From Cristatella mucedo (lineage: Eukaryota; Bryozoa; Phylactolaemata; Cristatellidae), in contig WPIO01000071.1 of NCBI GenBank assembly GCA_009760855.2, forward strand, positions 141,001 through 205,000: 64,000 nucleotides of DNA. The letters run 5' to 3'. Shown in pieces: positions 45,804 through 64,000 of this stretch. Both the position numbers and the translations under genes were made by a program. The notes beneath the pieces were generated by a model, which saw only the letters and a list, made by a program, of their open reading frames with translations, was not told the DNA's origin and searched no databases. Within the stretch, counting starts at the first letter, position 1; each line of letters starts with the position of its first letter.

Positions 45804-48738
45804 TGCCTCTTAAGCGAGGTGCAGCCGCAGGCGCTCGAATTGGCCGCTGCCACTCGTCATTCCATCCGAATCGGCTTCCATCGGCCTCGCGGCTACCACG
45901 ACAGCGGTGCATGCTCGACCTCGTCACCATAGAGGTCAATGTCGTCACGCTGCCGCGCTGTAGGGACAAAGCCGCGTGCCTGATGAGAGACGCCCTGCTG
46001 CCGCAGTTCGGCAAGGGCTCGAGCGCACGCCTCGTCGATCGGGCGTCGGAACTGCTCAGGGACGTCGCGACTCACCGACAGGCCGCGCCGCCGCCGCTGC
46101 ACGCGGTCGGCCGCGCTTCGCCGTCGCCGCCGCCGCCCACCGCGGCCATAGCAGTTCCGGGCGCCGGCGCAGCCGCCGGCGGTCCGTCCTCGTCGCCCGC
46201 TTCGCCTAAGCGGATGCCCGAGCCGCCGCTGCCCGCCGCCTTCCGACGCACGCCGCCGCCTCCGCTGCACGAGCGGCCGCAGCGCCTCCTGGCGGTGGCC
46301 GAGGCCGAGCTCTTGCTGCAGAGACGTCACAGCGGCGCCTCGCCGCCGGCCAGCCCGCTGACCGTTGCCGTCGCTTTGTCGGCTGCGACGAGCCACGCCG
46401 ACGTCGGAGCTTCGACGGCGGCGGCGGCCTCGGCAGGCCGCGCCGCCGCCGCAAACTTTTCGCCGGGCCCTTCGCGAAGGTCGCTGCTCTCGTCGCCTGG
46501 CGCCTCGCGACGCAGCCTCTCGGCGAGCCAGGCCTTCCAGCCTCGAGGTGGCGGCGGTGCCGCCGCCGTTTCGGCAGCGGGGGACCGCGGCGGCCAGGCG
46601 GCCACGCAGAAGGGAATGTCACCGGTGCGCAGCCTCAGTCCGGCGAGGCCGGCCACCCGAGGCGGCGATCGCAGCGACGTGGAAGTGGAGCTGCAGCGAG
46701 ACCTTCAGCGCGTGCTCACCGGCGAGCTGGCGTCGCCGCTGCCTAGCGACCGGCGGAGGGACGGGCACGTGGCGTCGGCCAAAGGTGAGCCACCGATGGC
46801 ACTGCCGCGCGACGGCCAAAAAAAAGGGGCGTCAGACGTCGACGGGTGGCCATGCAGGCGGCCGGTCGGTTTTCTGAGGCTGGCGTGTGCACCCGGGAAG
46901 CGGATGTTTTATTTTTTTTAATTTTATCCTTCAGACGAAATAGGTGCAGGGGGCAGTGGCTGACTTTAGGTCCCCTCTTCCTCCTTCCGGTCGCCTGTCG
47001 GCAGTTAACTTGCTGGCAGGCGCTGGACTTGGGCACCTCTATTAGTTCCAGTCAGTGGTATCAACTGTCACGTGATTATCAGCCATTAGTGCCGCCTGTT
47101 GACGCCAGGCGCTTGCCTCGTTCTCAGGAGCCTTTTGTTGGCTCCTGAAAACGAGTCGTGACATTAACGACAGGCTCACAAGAGCAGGCAACCGGTGACA
47201 AAGGGAGGTGCGTCGTACTGGAGGGGGGACGGCCGGCGCGACGAAGTGCAGACGTTCGCCATTGCAATGCCGGAAGCATCCGCCTGCGATTGACTGCGCA
47301 CTGGGTGTGGGGCCGTGTGAGCTGCTGCTAATCAGTTGCTAGGGATCGCGCGCGTTCCGTCGTGCTTGTGTCGTGCTTGCGTCGTGCTTGTGTGCAGCCG
47401 CCGCAGCCTCCGATGTCTCTTCGTTCTCTGTCTACTCCACAGAGTCGGCCGCAGCGGCCAAGATACAGGCGTGCTGGCGTGGCTACCGCTGCCGCAACTT
47501 GGACCCGCGAGTGGCCAACGTGAAGCGTGATCTGCGCATCCAGCGGCTCGAGGAGCATCTCACCGCCGTCCTGTTCGAGATGCAGAGGTTCGAGCTCGCT
47601 GCAGCGGCGCGCCTGATCGTCTGACTGATCGTCTGATCAGCCTGATCGTCTGACTGATCGTCTGATCAGCCTGATCGTCTGACTGGTCGTCTGATCAGCC
47701 TGATCTGACTGACCTGACCTGATCTGACTGATCTGATCTGACCTGATCTGATCTGACTGACCCGATTTGATCTGACTGATCGTCTGATCAGCCTGATCGT
47801 CTGATCAGCCTGATCTGACTGGTCTGACTGACCCGATCTGATCTGACTGATCGTCTGATCAGCCTGATCGTCTGATCAGCCTGATCGTCTGACTGATCGT
47901 CTGATCAGCCTGATCTGACTGACCTGACCTGATCTGACTGATCTGATCTGACCTGATCTGACTGATCGTCTGACTGATCGTCTGATCAGCCTGATCGTCT
48001 GATCAGCCTGATCTGACTGGTCTGACTGACCCGATCTGATCTGACTGATCGTCTGATCAGCCTGATCGTCTGATCAGCCTGATCGTCTGATCAGCCTGAT
48101 CGTCTGATCAGCCTGATCGTCTGACTGATCGTCTGATCAGCCTGATCGTCTGATCAGCCTGATCTGACTGACCTGACCTGATCTGACTGACCTGACCTGA
48201 TCTGACTGACCCGATCTGATCAGCCTGATCGTCTGACAGATCGTCTGATCAGCCTGATCGTCTGATCAGCCTGATCTGACCTGACCTGATCTGACTGATC
48301 TGACTGACCCGATCTGATCTGACTGATCTGCTGGCGGCCGATGGCGCCGATGCTTGCTGCTCTGCGATCGAGCCCGCGACCTCCTGGGGCGACCTCCGTC
48401 TGTCTCGCCTCTCCTTGCAGGCGTCACGAGCTGGCTCTAGAGGAGGAGCGTCTGCGCTCGATCCACACTCAAGCCATCTGCACGCTGACGGCCAAGGTGA
48501 GCGAGCGTCCTCCGCTGCTGCTGCTGCCGCCTGTGCTGCGTGGCCATGCAGGCGGAGGAGTAAAAGGTGGCAAAAGTGGCGGCCCGATCGACATCGGGAG
48601 CTGCTGCTCCGAGCGCTCGTCTCGCTCTGCTCTCTTTGCTCCCTGCTGCCGCCGCTGCACGACGAGAGAGCCTGTCGCCTGTGCCGCTCGCAGGTGAAAC
48701 AGCTGGAAGCCGTCGTCGAGAGCTTGCAGCGGAAGTAG
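39221..48738 (+). CDS. CEP97: CEP97-like leucine-rich repeat and IQ-motif centriole protein, complete, 11 coding exons
   Basis: CEP97 partners CP110 at the distal end of centrioles and restrains ciliation. I joined exons 39221-39451, 40370-40472, 40865-40920, 41650-41751, 43233-43346, 44894-44976, 45539-45625, 45964-46784, 47398-47587, 48421-48496 and 48694-48738; all junctions are GT-AG and all phases agree, giving 635 residues (human 865). An in-frame TGA at 39200-39202 supports the ATG. Leucine-rich repeats fill residues 25-230 (VDLTGQRIRKL, LSVGFNRLPGIGGLDRL, LWLNLSGNSIK, LKHLDLSDNAISQL, LLLHGNAVASVDG, LEQLSLMNNPC). A cap follows (YVLSRCVGLKVLDGKKV). Residues 290-530 are Ala/Pro/Ser/Arg-rich and poorly constrained. 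One IQ motif lies at 554-573 (KIQACWRGYRCRN), followed by a charged helix (VKRDLRIQRLEEHLTAVLFE) that resembles the human protein. The long tail of the vertebrate protein is missing. Another LRR-IQ protein is possible but the post-IQ match favours CEP97. Confidence 0.9.
40370..40472 (+). CDS. CEP97: CEP97-like exon 2
   Basis: LSVGFNRLPGIGGLDRLPQL and LSLPNNSIEAIE. Acceptor TTGTTGCAG, donor AG|GTGAGG. Confidence 0.92.
40865..40920 (+). CDS. CEP97: CEP97-like exon 3
   Basis: A 56-nt exon, one repeat: LENLPQLLWLNLSGNSIK. Donor AAG|GTGAGT. Confidence 0.92.
41129..41212 (+). repeat. (CA)n-(GCAC)n microsatellite
   Basis: CA units, then CACG units, then CA again, in intron 3 of the CEP97-like gene. 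Confidence 0.95.
41221..41320. repeat. ~36-bp imperfect inverted repeat enclosing a (TA)n core
   Basis: ATGCGCCG...GGCTATACGGA on the left (41221-41257) is matched by the reverse complement of 41286-41320, with a few mismatches. A (TA)14 core separates the arms. This looks like a small foldback element or MITE. Confidence 0.85.
41650..41751 (+). CDS. CEP97: CEP97-like exon 4
   Basis: AIGGLDKNVNLKHLDLSDNA and ADLTHLSLLK. Acceptor GTTCCAG, donor AAG|GTGCGC. Confidence 0.92.
41930..42300 (-). mobile_element. possible decayed LINE remnant
   Basis: The minus frame has HRLWNSLFFRNS-like residues resembling the GPRLWNSLPRFLRN block of family B. The match is weak. Confidence 0.3.
43233..43346 (+). 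CDS. CEP97: CEP97-like exon 5
   Basis: TLLLHGNAVASVDGADRLLP and LHILSLAENEVGELCE. Acceptor T8ACAG, donor GAG|GTACGC. Confidence 0.92.
44169..44236 (+). repeat. two tandem copies of a ~33-bp unit
   Basis: ATATCAATCGCGACCTGCAG plus GTCATCCACTGA is repeated directly. Confidence 0.92.
44318..44438 (+). mobile_element. LINE 3' tail
   Basis: AAGTGCCTTGCAAGAGATCG, AGTTCTCTGTGGGTGCTATA and an ATCATCATTATT tail; a diverged family A tail in intron 5 of the CEP97-like gene. Confidence 0.75.
44513..44578 (+). repeat. tandem 15-bp repeat, four units
   Basis: CTCTGGCCACCTCTC recurs four times. Confidence 0.92.
44894..44976 (+). CDS. CEP97: CEP97-like exon 6
   Basis: VTSLGRLRALEQLSLMNNPC. Acceptor CTGCAG. 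The donor CA|GTATCC is the only one that keeps phase with exon 7. Confidence 0.85.
45539..45625 (+). CDS. CEP97: CEP97-like exon 7 (LRR cap)
   Basis: SEAYRAYVLSRCVGLKVLDG and KKVDSAE. Acceptor TGTTCAG, donor CG|GTGAGC. A CT array starts about 121 nt downstream. Confidence 0.9.
45747..45798 (+). repeat. (TC)n microsatellite in intron 7 of the CEP97-like gene
   Basis: About 26 TC units on the sense strand, about 121 nt after the exon 7 donor. Confidence 0.95.
45964..46784 (+). CDS. CEP97: CEP97-like exon 8 (large low-complexity exon)
   Basis: Begins DKAACLMRDALLPQFGKGSS after a TGTAG acceptor whose polypyrimidine tract is weak. The rest is Ala/Pro/Ser/Arg-rich and ends with DVEVELQRDLQRVLTGELAS. 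Donor AAAG|GTGAGC. The acceptor is the least certain junction of the gene. Confidence 0.8.
47398..47587 (+). CDS. CEP97: CEP97-like exon 9 (IQ motif)
   Basis: Contains KIQACWRGYRCRN, which fits the IQxxxRGxxxR-type consensus with calmodulin binding expected, and the following charged helix. The donor AG|GTTCGA is non-optimal; reading through would end at a stop within the satellite after 12 more codons. Confidence 0.85.
47616..48330 (+). repeat. 0.7-kb GATC-rich satellite
   Basis: A mosaic of 8-9-bp steps CTGATCGT, CTGATCAGC, CTGATCTGA and CTGACC arranged into higher-order units such as CTGATCGTCTGATCAGC. It fills most of intron 9 of the CEP97-like gene. Confidence 0.96.
48421..48496 (+). 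CDS. CEP97: CEP97-like exon 10
   Basis: Codes for RHELALEEERLRSIHTQAIC, a continuing charged helix. Acceptor CCTTGCAG, donor AAG|GTGAGC. Confidence 0.85.
48694..48738 (+). CDS. CEP97: CEP97-like exon 11 and stop
   Basis: Codes for VKQLEAVVESLQRK then TAG. Acceptor GCTCGCAG. Confidence 0.85.
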   Translation: MKQLEAVVESLQRK

Positions 48739-49052
48739 ACGCTACGAGACAGCTGCTGCTGCAGCAGCAGCAGCACCCCGTCCAGTCTTGCCCGGACACA
48801 GCCACCTGTGATATTACTTGTGGGCGCATTTCCCCCTTCTTTTGTTTCCTTTTGATACCCGTTGATGGCTTTGCTGTGGTCTTCCGTGCGTACAGCAGTC
48901 GTGTGTGGCCGAGGTCGTCGTCGTCGGCGAGGCAAACGCGTCCAGGCTTGCTTTACTGCACGGCAGCTGGCTAGCTGGCTGCCCGCACGGCGATGACCGG
49001 CTGATGTGCATCTTGCGCAAGTCGACGGCTCCTTTGCACCTGCCTTGGCGTG

Positions 49053-49058
49053 ATTAAA
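49053..49058 (+). other. candidate poly(A) signal ATTAAA of the CEP97-like gene
   Basis: The hexamer lies about 315 nt after the stop; there is no better candidate in this stretch. Confidence 0.35.
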
Positions 49059-49284
49059 CGTTGATGAAAACGCGGTTGTCTCGATATGACGGTCGGATCT
49101 TGGTGTTTGGGAGAGGTGGGCGGGGCCCGTCGACCGTTAGGCCATCGTTAGGCCGATCAGCTCACACTATCGGCCTCCAGAGCAGACTCCCTCCACCACC
49201 ACCCCAAGGGATCGTTAGTCTAGTAGAAGAGTCTCTACCGGTCGTCCTCTCTACCCCCCCCCGTGGGAGACAGGTCTTTCTTAG

Positions 49285-49432
49285 GCCTGGGTTAATGCTC
49301 GCGTTTGGCAACCCAGGTGATCGGTTCGAGTCCTGCAGCAAGCAATCCTTTATTGCTCACTGAAGCAGAGGGGATAGCCGTTTGGGCTCTCCTGCTAATG
49401 CTGTTTATAAATGAGACTGCAAAGTCAGCTAA
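49285..49432 (+). mobile_element. tRNA-derived SINE, second type
   Basis: Contains a B-box-like GGTTCGAGTCC after a short head, then a body of its own and an end AAGTCAGCTAA resembling the common SINE tail. Confidence 0.65.
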
Positions 49433-49623
49433 CCATAGCAATGCCTGAGTTTACCGCATATGCCCCACGGCCATGCATCACATAAAGCAGGATTCGTTGT
49501 ACTGATTCCTGCTACAAAATTATCGTCATTAAATTAAAAATCTTACATATAATTCATTTGTATAGCAACCTAAGAAAGCTTAGTCTCTGTTCAGTCGCTT
49601 CACATGTAATAATAGTAATAAGG

Positions 49624-50790
49624 TTAATAATAATAATAACAATGCATTTGATATAGCACCCTCGGAGAGCTCAATCTCTTTCTAGGCACACATTTGCAGT
49701 AAAGGAAGCACGATCGAATGGTTAATGGTAGAATGCTCAATGACAACGAGCATAACATGTTTAGGGGTGACATACACGTGGCCAGCATGCAGGTATGGTT
49801 AGTGGCAGCATGCACAGTGTCAGCATGCATAAGCACATAAAGGACGAATCGCAGGGACCCACTAAATGCTGCGGTAAATAGATGCGTTTTGAGTTTCTTT
49901 TTAAATGAGGACAAGTCAGATGTCGTGACACAAGTCGGGAGCGAGTTTCAGGCTTTGAGAGCATACGAACAACAGGCACGGTCTCCAAAGAATTTTAGAT
50001 TTGTGCGAGGTATGGGTAAACAGTTAGATTCTGAAAAGCAAGTGGTACGATGCTTAGACTGATGTGGGGAATAGATCTAATAGGTAGGCTGGAGCCGAAC
50101 AATGAAGGGGCCTGAAAGTGAGGGACAAAACCTTGAAGTCGATGCATTACATGACTGGGAGCCAGTGCAGGTCGGCGAGAAGTGGTGTGATGTGGCAACT
50201 GCGACGCTCACGACAGACAAGCCTCGCTGCAGAGTTTTGCACCAGCTGTAAGCGCCTGATTGCACAGGCCGGTAGGTCTGCAAGCAGTGAGTTACAGAAG
50301 TCAAGACGGGATGTCACAAATGCATGGACAAATTTAGATTTGGTATCCCTGTCTAAACAAGCCCGAATTTTACCGAAGTTATGTAGCTGCAGGTAGGCAG
50401 ACATGTCTGTGGAGCTGATGTGATCGTCTAACGAAAGGTCATCTTGGAGCATGACACTTCGATTTCGTGTCGATTCAACAGGAGATATGCTGGCAGAGCC
50501 GATTTTGAGCATTAGCCTTTCCAATTTCTCCGACACACTTGGTTTGCTCAACACCAGTAAGCTGGTTTTATCATTCAATTTAAGAAAGTTTACTGCCGTC
50601 CATGTGGGGATCTCATCCATACATGCAGCAAGGGAGTTGAGAGAATTCGACGTGCTGGAGGGCTGGGAGGAATCAAAGCAAAGGTACAACCGCGTGCCTT
50701 CCACATAGAAGTGAAAGGCTGGCAATCGCATCAGCAAGAGGGAGAGTGTAAACCATGAAAAGAACTGGACCAAGCACGAGCCCTAAAGTT
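49624..50790 (-). mobile_element. LINE family A copy, 5'-truncated, active site lost
   Basis: (AAT)n at 49624-49642, 3' UTR, RT C-terminus (LLADLHWLPV, DRDTKSKFVHAFVTSRLDFC) and the palm region, where the active-site box reads YVEG instead of YADD. Intergenic. Confidence 0.92.
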
Positions 50791-50799
50791 ACAATGGAA

Positions 50800-52083
50800 T
50801 GTATGTGATACCGGCATCAGGTGGAAAAACCGTCACTTTGAATGAAGTACGAGAGGTTTAATTTAACAACATTCCTTTACACATTTTTTTGACATTTTTC
50901 TCCTAATTAGCTTACTGCATGTATCAATCTAAGACTGCAGGAACTAGCAACATGTTCCATTGGTACCCCCCCCCAGGGTCACTGCAAGCACAGGCTCCAT
51001 CGCCTTGTTTTGGGGCATTATCAGCAACCTCGGAAACCTGAAAGCGTCGAAGGTTTGTACGAGGAGTTGGCCCCACTTACCGAGCTCGCAGTAACCTCTC
51101 GGTGTATTCCCATTGCTAAAGCAACCACGGGGAGCCGAACTCGAGACTCTCAGAAAAGGGAGACCGGCTCGGCCGAAGGTGAGGCCAGAGGTCAAAGGTG
51201 GTGAGGCCCGTCGTCGGAGACTAGCAGCCAGCTTTAACACGAGCGTTTCTAGCCTTGCTGGCTTGTCGGTTTCCTTAGGACACCACCTGTTGGCAGGTGG
51301 GGGGGAAGCCCTCCGAAACGCTTTCTGCTTTGGAGCTCGGCCGGCTTTCTCCTCGGTACTAGGCCTTTTTCTTGCGGCAGGAAATGTAGGCAGCCATATT
51401 TTCTTCTGTTATGCTTCCTGCTGTCATCCTACGGGCTCAGCTGCAGAGAGCAGCCGCAGAGACATTGCTGTGACGATGATGAACGTAGCCAACGGAGCAC
51501 GTGTCGCGAACAGGCCGCCGTGCGAGATGCTTCTCAGCTTACAAGGCGATCAAAACTACCGGCAGGGGCCTTCAGCTGGGGACGGGCGGGCGCCTTGTGC
51601 TTCGCTAGCCAAAGCTGAACAGCGGTCCTGTCGAGACACTGGGGGGGGGAAGGGGCTGAGCTGCTGCTGCAGCAGAGCTGAGCCGGCTGGTGCGACGGGC
51701 GAAGTACCGGCAGTAGTAGTGCCTACTATGGCTTTAAATCGTGGAACGGTTTATTTTGTTTTCGCTGCAAGCAACTTCTGAATGAAACGAACCCAATGGA
51801 GGACGTGCGCTCGTTCGCTCCGGCAGTGCAACGGACGATCTGACAGCAGCGATCTGACGAGTCGGCTGGGCTGGCGTCCCACCAGCCCCGCCCCCCAGCC
51901 GCTGAGCTGAACTGGAGGTAGGGCCACGGAGGCGTGGGAAGAGCCGCAGGGCCACGGTCAGCTCCACGACTTGACGTCACGACGGCTTCTCAACCGAGGG
52001 CTCTCGAAGAAGCTTCGAGAGAGAACTTCTCTCTGAGCCACGAGGGCTCTCCGTCGGCAGTTCAGCGGTCTCGTCAGCCGAGC
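50800..52083. other. intergenic DNA between two convergent genes
   Basis: No conserved gene recognised. ORFs at 51113-51781 have no motif. Two poly-C/G runs at 50966-50974 and about 51641-51649. Confidence 0.45.
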
Positions 52084-63755
<11,672 letters not shown>

Positions 63756-64000
63756 CTGGAATGCGTTCAGGGTTCAAACGGATGTTATAAACTCGCCTGC
63801 AAACTCTGCCGTACGTGGCTCGACTGCTTGAGCGTCCGGAGGAGGAGGAGGAGGAGGAGAACGAGGCTGCGGCAGCGAGGCGGGGGGGGGGGGCAGCTGC
63901 AGCGGAAGCATCTTGCTTGCCGCGGCTGTACTGCTCTGAGTGCACGATGGCAAAGCCTGGCGTCTAGTTGAACACGTTTGAAGCTCAATCGTCAATGCTA

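Noticed and set aside
45698-46921. 407-codon ORF taken as one exon from its first ATG
   Set aside because: The first third crosses a CT array and an intron. Only 45964-46784 keeps phase with the neighbouring CEP97 exons.
47616-48330. CRISPR-like array
   Set aside because: The units are contiguous short tandem steps without spacers, in a eukaryotic intron.
51113-51781. 222-codon plus-strand ORF in the intergenic region
   Set aside because: No motif, no splice context, mixed low-complexity composition.

Overview
This window looks like nuclear DNA of an invertebrate animal. The genes are split by many GT-AG introns, the spaces are filled with LINE and tRNA-derived SINE copies, and long (GA/CT)n, (TA)n and (CA)n microsatellites and poly-C/G runs are common. 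A DUF1647-like protein, a full animal-type GMP synthase and a CEP97-like centriole protein point to a metazoan, perhaps a spiralian. That placement is an inference from gene content only.

Layout. (1) Positions 1-1113, minus strand: the start of a type II membrane protein with a DUF1647-like, glycosyltransferase-type domain; it runs off the left edge and carries an in-frame TAG. (2) 1.2-11.3 kb: gene-free DNA with LINE copies, a tandem duplication and microsatellites. (3) 11315-33441, minus: a complete GMP synthase gene in 14 coding exons (703 residues, all phases agree). Its introns hold much of the repeat content, including a LINE with other LINE tails nested in it. (4) 33.5-39.2 kb: a CpG-rich block followed by AT-rich repeat-bearing DNA. 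(5) 39221-48738, plus: a complete CEP97-like gene in 11 coding exons (635 residues, leucine-rich repeats plus one IQ motif), with a 0.7 kb GATC-rich satellite in one intron. (6) 49-52 kb: intergenic DNA with a SINE and a LINE. (7) 52084 to the right edge, minus: at least 16 exons (about 700 residues) of a large coiled-coil protein I cannot name; its beginning is beyond position 64000.

The genes are not obviously a functional unit: one makes GMP, one is centrosomal, one is a coiled-coil scaffold, one is probably Golgi-resident.

Two patterns stand out. First, in eight introns spread over three genes on both strands a long CT microsatellite sits about 35-165 nt downstream of the 5' splice site, always with the pyrimidine strand as the sense strand. 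Second, five insertions of one LINE family, down to an insert of only 30 bp, can be read exactly because they interrupt recognisable sequence; each is flanked by a 6-bp target duplication.
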